Assembly: GCF_040412425.1 (NCBI RefSeq)
Contig: NC_089781.1
Coordinates: forward strand, 47,507,175 to 47,571,174
Reading direction: 5' to 3'
From: Macrobrachium rosenbergii
Taxonomy: Eukaryota > Arthropoda > Malacostraca > Decapoda > Palaemonidae
DNA: 64,000 nucleotides
Shown: positions 21,845 to 32,476 of the stretch, piece after piece
Layout: every line of letters starts with the position of its first letter
How positions within the stretch are numbered: position 1 is the first letter of the stretch
Position numbers and translations under genes: made by a program
Notes under the pieces: model-generated
Databases searched by the model: none
Seen by the model: only the letters and a program-made list of their open reading frames with translations
What the model was told of the DNA's origin: nothing

Positions 21845-23033
21845 TTATAGGTTAGAGGCAGTAGTACCTTCTCCAACTACGGCGCCGGAGGCAACGTACG
21901 GACCCAGGGAACAGCAATCCTCATATTGGGTCTGTACTTCTTTCAGGTAACAATCTGCGAATGGAGCGCGCCGCCAGAATGTCGGTTCAAAATCGATTTC
22001 ATAGAAACTTGTGGTGTGTATAAGCCATCGAGAAGTCGCCACAGCTCTTACTTAAATGCGCTTGGCTTTGAGGATTAGAGGCTTTTTCTCGTCACATTTA
22101 TAATGGTGAGCTTCCCTTATTAAGTCTTGATAAAGAACGCCAGTGCATTCTTGATAAGAGATGCCGAAGGTTTCTTCACGAGCACCAGAGGTGATCTGTC
22201 TGACCTCTCATGTTTTGGTCCTCTGTAGATAAAATTTTAGGGCCCCTAACTGGATATTAAGGCCTCTCTTTTCTGTCCTACTAAATGAAGACCCAGCCCT
22301 GGTATGGAAGGATCTGGGCCATGGTTGAGAAGGGTTCTCGTTTTGCAGAAAACCAAGTTAGTGGAGAGCAGACTGCATTTCCCATTGAGCCTACCTTCTT
22401 GCTAAGAAGCATGAATTCTCCTACCCTCTTGGCTGTAGCCAACGCAGCCAGGAGAAAAGGGTCTTCTTAGTCAGAGATCCTTCCGCAAGCCTTGTGAGAG
22501 GTTCAAACCTGTTGAGGTTAAAATTTCAGGACTACGTCCAAATTCCAAGAGAGTCGGGTTGTCCTTCCTCTTAACTGTCTCAAAAAGGCCTTATATGAGA
22601 TCATGAGGTCCTTGTCTCCCGACACATCAATATTTCTGTGACGGAAGACGGAAGCAAGCATGCTGCAGTATCCCTTGATGGTTGATACTGCTAGGTTTCC
22701 TTGGGTTTTTAAATGCAGTAGAAAATCTGCCAGTTGAGTTAGAGAGGTACTGGAAGAGGAAATGTTATTATTTCTGCACCATTCCCTGAATACGTCCGTT
22801 GATTGGTACACACCTTGGTGTGGGCGTTCTCCTCGCTCTTGCGATGGCTCTTGCAACTTCCTTGAAAAGACCTTCGCTCTTGCCAGTTTTTCGATGATCG
22901 AGGCAGTTGGAAGGTTGAGAGCGAGGAGATTTGATGTATCTCTATATGTGTCTGAGGTAAGATCGTTCCGACAAGGTAGCGACCTGGGTGTGTCTACTAG
23001 CCACTCCATCACCTCTGTGATCCATGGTCTCAT
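21845..23033 (-). pseudogene. YR5 tyrosine recombinase
   Basis: The N-terminal domain is an open frame at 23033-22518: SSSSTSLTQLADFLLHLKTQ, then STIKGYCSMLASVFRHRNID, LSWNLDVVLKF. The middle is frameshifted. Near 22050-22080 the expected AHEVRAVATS reads with a stop and no His before VRAVATS. The FADCYLKEV block at about 21950 retains the Tyr. The His/Glu loss and stop make it inactive. Confidence 0.82.
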
Positions 23034-23740
23034 GGGCCAAAATGGAATATCAGGGTCATCCGGGCGTCGTTCGGCTCCTGAACTTCTTCATGACTCTGTC
23101 TAGGATGAATGGGGAGCGTCGAGTGTCTAGTCCTTCCCAATCCATGAGGAAGGCGTCCACTGCCACTGCTTCCTGGTCTGGGACTGGAAACCCATTAGAC
23201 TGGTAACTCGCCGTTCTCTGTAGTGCAAAGAAGAGATGCCACTGGCCAGTTCTCCCCACAGATTCCAAAGCCTGTTTGCACACCTGCGTGATGTAAGGTC
23301 ATTGTCGTGAGAACCTGTCTTCCTCTGCTGAGAAGATCCGCTTTGGCGTTCTTCTCTCCCCCTCTTCTATGAAAGCGGGTGATCAGAGTTATATTTGTTA
23401 GCTTCTGCCCACAGCAGAGATCTTTGCTGCCTACGTAAAGGAATCGAGCGAGTGCCACCCTGTTTCCTGATGTAGGCCAATGCTGTGGTGTTGTCTGCGT
23501 TGACCTGTACTATCTTGTTCTGGACCTTCTCCTGAAAGTGGACTAGCACTAGATGAATGGCCACCAGTTCCTTGACATTTATATGCCATTACTTCTGATG
23601 ATTTTCCCATAGACCTGAGATCTCGCCCTTCCCCAGCGTTACACCCCATCCCATCCGATGCGTCTGAATACAACACTAGGTGGGGTTCTTCTGTTGATTC
23701 GAGACACTTTTTGTAGTTTGTTAGGGTCAATCCACCAACT
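23034..23740 (-). pseudogene. YR5 RNase H and linker
   Basis: LVLYSDASDGMGCN at about 23670 carries the first acidic residue. A frame change is followed by MAIHLVLVHFQEKV, VNADNTTALAYIRKQGG (23520-23460), then ITRFHRRGGEKNAKADLLSR. The DLFAT linker is poorly preserved (23250-23060 reads APELNDARMTLIFHFGP-like frames). It connects reverse transcriptase to recombinase. Confidence 0.78.
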
Positions 23741-24600
23741 CAAATGATTTTCTGATTCCCAGAGGATCGGAATCCACGTCTCTAGATCTTGGCCTCTTTT
23801 CAATAGCTTGACAGATGGAACTGGAAGTGGACGTAGATGTAGTCTTCCCAAGAGGCAGATTGTTCGATCCGAGGAGGGGTCCCCAGCAGACTCATCCACT
23901 CCTCGCCGAACAGGTCCATCTCCCCTAGAAAGAGCTTCACCTTTTTCTAAGCAATCCAGAATGGATTTAGGGGCTGGAAAAGCCCAAAAAACCACTGACT
24001 GAATCCTCATCACAGGTAGATGATGTCTTGTGAAGCGTTAGCTGTGATTTAGCTGAATTTACCAGTCTAACTGTTGCGTCAAATTCATTGTCGCCTTAGA
24101 TCCTCGAGATTATTGATCGTCCAGGTACATGATATCCGTATCCCTTTTAGATGTAACCAGTGAGCTGCGTCCGGTACCGCACTCGTGCAAGCGTAAGGGC
24201 CGTGCTTAGTCCAACACATAGTGCTCTGAACTGATAAGTTGTCCCGAGATGCACAAACCTCAGATATTTTCTGTAGTTCGGGTGAATTGGTACGTGAAAA
24301 TACGCGTCCTGTAGGTCTATCGAAACCATCCAGTCTTCTTGTCTGGTGCCTGCTAGGACTGACGCAGATGTCTCCATAGCAAACTTGACTTTGCTTACGT
24401 ACTTGTTCAATGGACTTACGTCCAGAACTGGTCTCCAACCCCCCGAGTTCTTGGGTACCAGAAAAAGTCTGTTGTAAAAACCCTCTGACGAGAGGTCCTT
24501 TACCTCTTCTATTGCAGCTTTTGATAGCATCTGGGTCACCTGTTCTTGAAGAGCTGCTGCTTTGCTCCCCAGTAAGCGCGCCAACTCTAATGGATTCTGG
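23741..24600 (-). pseudogene. YR5 reverse transcriptase
   Basis: A 145-codon open frame (24584-24147) has SSEGFYNRLFLVPKNSGGWR, LDVSPLNKYV, DWMVSIDLQDAYFHVPIHP and YLRFVHLGTTYQFRALCVGL, i.e. fingers and palm with the first catalytic Asp. The YLDD pair is readable in a neighbouring frame near 24115-24130. The thumb (23890-23760) is read in other frames. One to three small frame breaks prevent translation. Confidence 0.85.
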
Positions 24601-27010
24601 TGAAAGAGGGGGCTTCCTTAGGAAGGATCTTGTATCCTTCCTTCAAAAACTTCAACTGTCCAGTCGTCCGCTCCCCCTTTGGCTCCCTCTTGCCCAGTGG
24701 GATAACCTGGCTCCACTTGTGTCTGGGGTTGTTGTGATCACTTCTTTGGATTTAGTTGTTGCTTGGGGTTCTTGCGAGGTTGTCCTCCAGCAGCCATTCT
24801 CATTCTCTCACGAAGGGCTCTCCACGAAAGGAGCTGGCCTTGGAGGAGCTGTATCCTTCCTGGCTAAAAAGTTTGGAGAACTTTCCTATGAAGTCCTTGT
24901 GATCAGATCTTGCGTCGATTGTTCCGCAAAGATACCTTTGATAAATCCTTAACCAGCTCTGAAGGGAAGAGCTGTTTGGTTAAAGGGCATACAAGGATTC
25001 TGATCTCTGGCGAGTCACTCCTGAAGACAGGAGCAGACACAGCATAGCTGGAACAACGATAACACCTGCTGTGAAAAGGGAAGAAAGTTCGACCGTCCCA
25101 TCCCTCACAGCTTTATTGAGACAGGCAATAAGGTGCATTTGCGTGTCATTCTTCTCATCTGAAACCTCTGCAAGAGCTGCTAGAGTCCAGTCCATCAAGC
25201 TGAAGACTTCAATAGTTCTGAAGACGCCTTTCAGCAAGTGGTCCAATTCCGAAGTGGACCACAGAACCTTGGCCTTTGTCATGGCTGTTCTACGTGAAGA
25301 GTCAACGAGTCTGGAGAATGCCCAGGAGGAGGCAGGAACTCCCAGCCGAGAGCTTCCCAGTCTCGTACCCTGCGCTGGATCTAGAAGCCAATCTCGTCAG
25401 AGAGAAGAGAAAGGTTGTCTTTCCCTGTTCTTTCTTCTTTAAAATCCAATCATTCATTGTCAAAAATAGCTCTCTTCACTGATTTGGCTAACTCTGTCTT
25501 CTTGAAGGAAAGACTACAGAGATCTACCCATCAAAAATTGCGAGGAGGACTCTGAGGTACGGCCTATTGGAAATCGTTGGGAAATAAGTCCGCCAAAAGT
25601 GTAAGAAGTCTTTTCAGATCTGCAGTAGGAAGAGTTTCTTGAGTTTCCTCTTCTGAGATCTCTTCAAAGGATCCGCTATTTCGATGTCAGGCGAGTGAAG
25701 CGTGTATCATGCTGCTTGCGTCGTCACACATGCGTCAACTTGCTGCGAGGGCGTCACGGTATGTCACCTCCCGTCACTCATGTGGCTTGTTGCGAATCCG
25801 CGTCTTGCTGGCTATTATAGCGTCTTGTTGTCTAACTCCTGCTTTATCCTCTTCTTAGGTCTATTGGCGTATGGAATTCCTTCTTGTATTGTTTCTTCTC
25901 TTAGCCCTTGCGACTTGCCAGAGTCAAAAAGACGCAAAGGGACTGCTGAACTTCCGACAAGGAGCTTACTTGGTGCCACTTGCTGCTGAAACAACAGGAG
26001 ATGGCACTGCACGAACTTCCACAACTTCAGAGACTCTTGCTGGGATCTTCTGATGATGAGGAGGTGGCAACTGCGACCGCGTCATTCTGGGAGGCGGGGA
26101 GCGTGAACTGAAGTAATGTACCGTCTTTGCTTCCTCCAACGAGTTGCGTCTTACGCCTGTTTAGCGCAGAAACGCCGTCTTCTTCCGACAGGAATCTCTC
26201 TGGAGAGCTCCATTTGCTGCAAGAGGGTTGTTGGAGCGGGAAGGGGGACCTGCGTCTCTTGATAGGTCTAGATTCTTGCGATTGACGCCAACCACGTCTG
26301 GGTCTTGCGTCATCCGAGGATGACGAACATGTCATCTCGCCTTTCACGGCGAGGGCGTCCTGGGATGCGTCAACAGGATCGCTCGGCGAGGGTCGTCCTT
26401 TCGTTGTTCAACGTCTCTCACCTTCCTTAAGCCTGTCGCGTTCCTTCTCCCAGGGGTTGGGGAGCATGGAAGAGGTCTAGGGCTAGGGCGTGGTGACAGA
26501 CTGCGAAACGGGCCTTACCCTCCACTGCACTAACACTGTCACCGAACTTTGTTGCAAACCTTACTGCCCTCACATCACTTCCTATCCGAGAAAGGGATTG
26601 CACAAACTCCTATGGCAGAAATAGCAGCCATAATATCCTTTAAGACAGTTACTTACTTCCGACTCTGCAGGGGATCAGACACTACTACCTTAGGGCTAGG
26701 ATCAGGAATATTAGTATCAGACAAGTTAGAAAGGACTTGACTATCAGAAGACCTAGCTGACAGAACACTAGAAGATCTAGCTCTCCTAATTCATCTTTTC
26801 CAATCCGCCTCACATATGATCATACTCTCTCCACTCTCTCTCAGACAAACTTTCCCACTCCTTGCATCTATCATCAAATGCACACATGATCTCTCTGCAT
26901 TTTCTTACATACTGTGTGGGGATCAAGGCAGTATAGGAAGCCGAGGTCTTGCATCCCCTAACACATTCTGGCTTGACAGGGTCAGCCATCTTGAAAAGCA
27001 AGTTCAAATA
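24601..27010 (-). pseudogene. YR5 gag
   Basis: N-terminal part near 27000-26810 reads ADPVKPECV, then RKCREIMCAFDDRCKEW. This is the family Cys cluster with the last Cys as Trp and one frame change. Next is an acidic/Ser-rich region (26350-26030), a short repeat tract built on GCGTCA (25690-25810), and the helical block WSTSELDHLLKGVFRTIEV (25270-25210) shared with YR6. The last part, to 24600, is Lys/Arg-rich and ends before the reverse transcriptase. Broken in all frames. Confidence 0.65.
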
Positions 27011-27189
27011 AAAAACTGTTCATGTCAGAAATAAACCAAATTAGCTATCAGTGAAAAAAAATCCGAGGAAATCCAATATCAGCGAAAGCCATCAGCAAAA
27101 CAAACAAGTAATAGGTACTTCACAATTGTAATAAAGCAAACCAAAGTAGAGCAATTTCCAATGTGTTGATAGAGCAGCGGCAAGGAATT

Positions 27190-27363
27190 TCTGAGGACCA
27201 ATTGGGAATGGTTCCAGTACCTGGTAGAGAGCTCAGGTATGGCCACCTGACCATCTATCGGCCCGATTGCCGCGAATTTTAATTTCTACCGTCTTGTATG
27301 ACAGTCAGCGGGATAAAGCTATATATATGCTAACTACCAGGAAGTTAGATATTTAAAAACAAG
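27190..27363. repeat. Right inverted terminal repeat of YR5
   Basis: GGGAATGGTTCCAGTACCTG, TATGGCCACCTGACCATCTA and AACTACCAGGAAGTTAGATA are inverted copies of 14950-15110 and of Z at 21372. The tip has GGAAGTTAG where the fold-back arm has GGTAAGTATA. Confidence 0.85.
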
Positions 27364-27640
27364 TATTGGGTTTGTCTTATAGTCATGGTCTCCTTCCCCA
27401 CTTGCAAGAGGAAGGAGTGGGGTTGTTTCTATCAACCTGAACGGAAAAAATAGAACGGAGCTCCTGTTGGGTGGTTACCTGCATCGACCGCCAGATCCAC
27501 CTTGTAACGGCACGCCCGCTCTGCCCGTGGGAAGAGAGCCAGATGGGGAAAAGAAGAGAGGCCAGTCACTCAACATTCATTCCCCCAATCACAACCGTAC
27601 AACTTAGGCAAGATGCAACCTGTCCGTTAGAGGAGCTGGG
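27364..27640. other. YR3 3' non-coding region, continued
   Basis: Aligns with 650-960 of YR2 (AAAAATAGAACGG, GAAGAGAGGCCAGTCACTC). No gene. Confidence 0.5.
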
Positions 27641-27960
27641 TAAGCTACACAACTTGTTGAGCAGCCACCACAGGATCCAAGGAAAAAGTGTCCAAGGACT
27701 TGTGTGCAACATCCAGGAGGTAGGAGGTGAAAGTAGTCTGTTGGAACCACACCCCCACCTTCAGTTCCTGTGAAATCGACATGTTCTTCCGTAATGCGAG
27801 GGACGGACCAATGCTGGCGGACCTCATGAGCTCGACGGTTGCACCAGTGCCGTCTTCTCCTGCAGCAGAGTACGCCTCCTTATCGTCTGAAGAAGCCAGT
27901 GAAAGAGATGGTGTTCTTGGACACTTTCTTGTCGAGCTAGTGCTAATTTAAGAGTCGTCG
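27641..27960 (-). pseudogene. YR3 tyrosine recombinase, C-terminal remnant
   Basis: Only the end of the catalytic domain remains. GEDGTGAT is followed, after a one-base shift, by RAHEVR (27810-27830). After another shift come SASIGPSLALRKNMSISQEL and FTSYLLDVAHKSL (27720-27690), which keeps the Tyr. The N-terminal and middle parts (about 700 bp in YR4) are missing between 28049 and about 27960, so a deletion removed them. Not functional. Confidence 0.72.
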
Positions 27961-28048
27961 ACCCTCAAGCCAGAGGCGCCGGAAGTTCTCTTCAGATAGC
28001 GCCTGTGGCCAGCACTCTAACAGGACACAGTAGTATCTCGCCTGTTCA

Positions 28049-28700
28049 TTACCTACAAAGTCCCTCTAGGGAGGGGATCGTGAAGGACTCAATCAGACAG
28101 AACAGGGGAAAGGGCGATACATCGAGGTTGTCCCAGGGGTGCTGGAACGCGTCCTCCGCACCAGCCCATGGGTCCGGCATGACAGGACAGAAGATCTGGA
28201 GTTTTCTGTTGTGCCGGGTAGCGAACTGATCGATGGCTGGATGCCCCCACAGGTCGAACAGCCTTTCTGTTACCTCTGAGTGGAGGGACCATTCGGTCCC
28301 TACCACTTGTTCTGGATGACTGAGCTTGTCTGCCACGACATTCCTCTTGCCTGGAATGTACCTGGCTGACAGCTCACCAGTGAGCCGCGCCCACTGCGGC
28401 ACATGCATCGTCAACTGATGAAGCTGGCGGGACACTGGGGCCCCCCCTACTTGTTGACGTATGCCAATACCGTGGTATTGTCGCTCATCAGTACCACGGA
28501 GTGTTCCATCACTCGATCCTGGAACTCTTGGAGGGCCAGGAAGGCTGCCTTGAGTTCCAGGATGTTGATGTGAAGGCGCTTGTCGTCTTGGTGCCACACT
28601 CCCGAAGTCAGCAACTCCTCCAGGTGTGCGCCCCATCCCTCGGTTGATGCATCTGAAAACAGTAGCATGTCCGGAGGGGGAGTATGCAGGGATACTCCTA
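28049..28700 (-). pseudogene. YR3 RNase H and linker
   Basis: LLFSDASTEGWGAHLEELL (about 28660-28610), LHINILELKAAFLALQEF and LMSDNTTVLAYVNK are read in the same frame as the reverse transcriptase. After a frame change at about 28445 the linker continues (RYIPGKRNVVADKLSHPEQV, VGTEWSLHSEV, AIDQFATRHNRKLQ, DVSPFPLF). RNase H acidic residues are retained. The recombinase that should follow is mostly deleted. Confidence 0.85.
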
Positions 28701-29634
28701 TCAAGAGGTTCCTGTCGTCCAAACACCAGCGAAGGTCCTCCCTCACCTCCTTGGCAAGAGGGATAAGGAAGGACTGGGAGTCTCGGGACTGGGACCAATA
28801 CTCCTTCAGTCTCCACTGAAGAGACTGCAGGTGAAGACGCCCATGAGGTACTAGCTTCTCTAAAGACAACAGGTGACCGATGACAACTTGCCATTGCCGG
28901 GCTGGCTGCTCATGTCGTGACAGGAACAGCTGTGCTGTCTGCCTGAACTTGCTGATACGAGAGACCAAGGGAAAGACTTTAGCTGCTACCGTGTCTATCA
29001 GCATGCACAGGTACTTTATCCTCTGCTTGGGGATGAGATCTGACTTCTCGAGATTCACCACGATCCATAGATCCCGGCAAAACTCGAGGAGCCGATCCCT
29101 ATCCTGTAGCAACTGCGAGCGAGAGCCCGCCAGGACTAGCCAGTTGTCGAGATACCTCAGTAGACGTATCCCGTGCGAGTGGGCCCAAGCTGAGATGAGT
29201 GAAAAGACTCTCGTGAACACCTGGGGAGCGGTCGAGAGCCTGAAACAAAGTGCCCTGAACTGGAAGACCGTCTCCCTGAGGACAAAGCGGAGGTACTTGT
29301 GATTGGATGGATGAATGGGTATTTGGAAATACACATCCTTCAAGTCCACCGTAAGCATGAAGTCCCTCTCCCTGATGAAGGCCAGCACAGATTGAGCTGT
29401 TTCCATCGTGAACCGAGTCTGGCGAATGAAACGGTTCAAGGGAGAGAGGTCTCCATCACCCTGAAGTCTTCTCTACGAGAAAGACACGGCTGTAAAAGCC
29501 TGGAGACTGGTCCGACACGACTTCTACAGCACCCTTGCTCAGCAGGGCTCTCACTTCTTGCTGTAGTGCGGTGTCCTTCGGAGATCCTAGAACATATGTT
29601 GGGAGATGGACCGGAGTGAAGCGTTTCCCCTTCT
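28700..29634 (-). pseudogene. YR3 reverse transcriptase, catalytic box YLDN
   Basis: Read from about 29630: LQQEVRALLSKGAVEVVSDQ, PGFYSRVFLVEKTSG, a small break, then an open frame from 29439: SPLNRFIRQTRF, DFMLTVDLKDVYFQIPIHPS, YLRFVLRETVFQFRALCFRL, STAPQVFTRVF. The catalytic box reads RYLDNWLVLAG, with the second Asp replaced by Asn (codon complement of 29143-29145). The 330-codon frame continues through the thumb into RNase H without a stop. The SINE lies just upstream. Confidence 0.87.
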
Positions 29635-29647
29635 TCTTCCCTTTGCC
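29635..29647. repeat. SINE target-site duplication, left copy
   Basis: TCTTCCCTTTGCC here and at 29929-29941 are identical, bracketing the SINE. Confidence 0.85.
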
Positions 29648-29928
29648 TATATCTCTCCCTTGGCTGAGTCAGTTGAGCTTCAGACCGTCGCTCGATGGGC
29701 CGGAGTTCAATCCCACCGACCGGCTGATGAAGAGTTAGAGGAATTTATTTCTGGTGATAGAAATTCATTTCTCGCTATAATGTGGTTGATTCCACTATAA
29801 GCTGTAGGTCCCGTTGCTAAGTAACCAATTGGTTCTTAGCCACGTAAAATAAGTCTAATCCTTCGGGCCAGCCCTAGGAGAGCTGTTAATCAGCTCAGTG
29901 GTCTGGTAAAACTAAGGTATACTTACTT
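29648..29928 (+). mobile_element. tRNA-derived SINE inserted between YR3 gag and RT
   Basis: A 281-bp insertion flanked by a perfect 13-bp duplication of YR3 sequence. The head (29660-29725) is tRNA-like: TTGGCTGAGTCAGTTGAGC fits an A box and GGAGTTCAATCCC a B box, both internal RNA polymerase III promoter elements. A body with CTAAGTAACCAATTGGTTCT, CTAATCCTTCGGGCCAGCCC and AGCTCAGTGGTCTGGTAAAA follows, then a short TATACTTACT tail. SINEs carry no protein and depend on a LINE for copying. I recall related sequences from shrimp-like crustaceans, but that is memory only. Confidence 0.85.
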
Positions 29929-29941
29929 TCTTCCCTTTGCC
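29929..29941. repeat. SINE target-site duplication, right copy
   Basis: Identical to 29635-29647; YR3 gag resumes at 29942. Confidence 0.85.
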
Positions 29942-30650
29942 CCCTTTACCGGCTTGGAAAGTGGGCTGAAAAGGATGGGAGGAACCCCCCCTTCTCAAGG
30001 AAGAAGAAGGCTGGATGTTTCCCAGGGACCCCTTCGAAGACTGGGACTTCTTAGGGGCCAAGGGGGTGCCAGCCTGGCCCGAAGACCTGGCCGCAGTGGA
30101 ATGTGAAGACCCAGAGGTCTTGGCCACTGCCTGGTGGACATGCCGGTCACTGTCATCGGCCCGGTGTTTGTCCACTGTGGAGTCCACCAACTCTCTGGGG
30201 AAGAGAGAGGAGGAACCCAGCAACAGTCCACTCCTAAGGGCAATTGCTGACTCGGGACCTACAGACCTGGAGAAGCGAGAGAGAATGGCATCTCTCCGCT
30301 TCAGAATCAGGTTTGTCCACAGGTTCACAGTCTGGTGGGCAAGGTAGGAGACAGCCCTACCCCCAGACTGACACAGTCTCACAAAGGCGGAGTCCTCCCA
30401 AGGGACGATGGTGCCCGAGGAAGCAGCAACCTTCGATACTGTGAAGGACCACAGATTGAGCCAGGAGACTGCTTGGAAGGCCGCCATGGCAGTGGCTTTC
30501 AGGGTTGCAGCTTCTTGCTGGGGGAGGGAGATACTCTCTGCAGTAAGCTGCTGCAAGGTCAGACCTGGATCCACACGAGTCAGGTCCGGGTCAACCTGTT
30601 TAGTCAGCAACGCCCCTACAGCTGGAGTGTAGAAGCGCTTCTGGCGAGGC
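29942..30650 (-). pseudogene. YR3 gag, C-terminal (capsid-like) part
   Basis: An open minus-strand frame of about 230 codons. Helical sequence VDPDLTRVDPGLTLQQLTAE, AATLKATAMAAFQAVSWLNL and SYLAHQTVNLWTNLILKRRD is followed by Ser/Gly/Lys-rich sequence ending GKGGKGKK. The helical part is the likely capsid; the basic tail may bind RNA. It ends against the SINE duplication. Related sequence is seen in YR2 at 3190-3665. Confidence 0.7.
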
Positions 30651-32470
30651 AGAGAGGGGGAGGGGGGGGAAGAAGCTTATCCGAGCAGCCCGACCGAAGT
30701 GAGCTGTCTTGCCCAGACACAAGACTGTTCACTTGGTCGAGGACCCCCTCGGCAAGCATGGACCACTTCAGCCCCACCAAAGCCTTGGGTTCCTTCTTGG
30801 GTCCCCAAAAGGATTCGAGGCGCTAGGGATGATCCACAGATGAGGCCGTGGGCCCTTCCCCGAGGTTGTTGTGCTGACGAATCAGCGCAATAACCTCTGC
30901 AAAAGTCCTCTGTATCTCGGGGGTGTCCGCATCCTGGGGCAGAGGACCCTCGAGTCCCTCCAGAGTGCGGTCCTCCCGATCTACTCTGCCTGCAGGAGGG
31001 AGAACCTCGGCAGACCCCCGTGATCCCTCCTGCACCATGCGGGCGTAAGACCTAGTCGAGGCAAGGACCGAGCCACGTTCGTATGCCCACGAGGTAAAAC
31101 TCTATGGAGAAAACTTGCCAGAGTTCTTCCTGTCCGACTCGCGCCCCTTGGAAGGAGCCGAAGAGGCGGAGGAGACAGGCGAGGAGGATAGGGTGCTCCC
31201 ACTGGCTTTGCTGGCAGAACCAACAGAGGCAGTGGGCCAGGAGCAGTCAGCAACCCGCGGTGGTGACGGCAGCCCGGGTCAAGGAGACTGCTTTCGCCTA
31301 GGTGAAGCAGTCTCCCGAGGAAAGCGGAGCGCCTCGCGTGAGCCAAGCCGTGTGCTCACTTCTCCCGAGGCAGGCCGGCCGCGCGGACATGGCCGGGGAC
31401 TGTGAGGAGTCAAGCGAGTGCGCATCTGGCTGGCATGAGCTTGCACTGTCCTCTAGACGCGCCCCAGTCTTCTTCAAGGCCGTAGCCTCTCGGGAAGACT
31501 GAGCAGGGGACCTCTTCTCCATCTCTCCTGGCGTTCGGCCCCGAGGGGCTGAAGCGCTATTCTGAGAACCTGACTTGGCACTCCCAGGAGTGCCAGCAGG
31601 AAGAGCCGGGGCACCTGTATGCCCGGGCTCTTTCTCTCGCCCCACGCCCTGGTCTGTATGGCGAGAAGTTTCTCCCGTATCAGCCTGGGGTATCCCCTCG
31701 GAGCAACTCGCGTACGAGTGTCTGACGTGGACCCGCTGGCCTTAGACGCTGGTTTCTTAGGCACAGCGGGGGGTTTCAGGGCAGTGGTTCCCTGATGCGT
31801 GGATCGGGAAGAGCCGGCTAGAGATCCCACTGCCTTCCCTGTGGAAGGAGGCAGTCCCTTGGAAGTCTCGGTGCGAGACTTCTTAGGGGGGGGGAGAGGC
31901 AGGCTTCTTCTTCTTCGGCCGCGAAGCCTCGGAAGGAGAAGAAGAAGAGGCAGCAGAAGAAGATGATGACGAAGACGAAGATGACGACACCTTCCTAGAC
32001 CTCTTCTTCTTCTCCTTCAGGATCACCGTCAGGTCCCCAAACCAAGCAGGCGCAGCCGAAGACTCAGGAACAGGAGGAGGGGCTGCAGCAGAAGGCGCAT
32101 CCCAGGCAGAGAACGCGGTGCTCGGGCCAGCACTTACCTGGGTGGGAGCAACCGCGTGGCAGCCAGGAATGAAGGTAGGCGGGGCCAGGAATGCAGGCAT
32201 GGGTGGTGCATGGGCAGCCAGGCCGGGCCGCGCCAGAGTCAAAGGTATGGGGAGAGGAACAGACGAAGTGCCAGGCTGGATAGAGAAGCGAGGGGCCAGA
32301 ACCATAGTCAAGATCGGGCCAGGGACAGTCACATATGGTAGAGGTGACGTCACCATGTAGGAGAGGCCCGGTCGCGTGAACGGGGCCAGGAACCCAGGAG
32401 GCAGCTGTACTGCGTGATGCACGGCAGGGGCAGCCGAGACCTGGGTATCCAGGTGCGAAGCCACAGACAC
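30651..32470 (-). pseudogene. YR3 gag, middle low-complexity part
   Basis: The 32470-31883 frame (195 codons) is Ala/Pro-rich, with KEKKKRSRKVSSSSSSSSSS and RPKKKKPASPP near its end. This is a polyserine run flanked by basic clusters that could act as nuclear localisation signals. It is in the same frame as the N-terminal piece, separated by a single TAG near 32477. Beyond 31880 the frame shifts and only short Arg/Pro/Ser-rich frames remain (31830-31474, 31645-31298, 31346-30981). No catalytic motif. Confidence 0.6.
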
Positions 32471-32476
32471 TGGGAG

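Larger units (their letters stand above)
14940..27363 (-). mobile_element. YR5: DIRS-like YR retroelement split by YR6
   Basis: Pieces are 14940-15206 (left fold-back arm) and 21372-27363 (Z to right repeat). Joined length is about 6.3 kb. Minus-strand order is gag (about 27010-24600), reverse transcriptase, RNase H with linker, and recombinase to 21845. It is inserted in the 3' region of YR3. The HxxR box of the recombinase carries a stop (21845-22080 region), so the copy is inactive. Confidence 0.8.

Noticed and set aside
28049..28894. 281-codon minus-strand frame as one protein
   Set aside because: Only its second half (28049-28445) is the DIRS linker. The first half is a shadow of the RT/RNase H frame.
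29655..29730. A functional tRNA gene
   Set aside because: Box A/B-like sequence is present but the stems do not close into a cloverleaf; the target duplication shows it is a SINE head.
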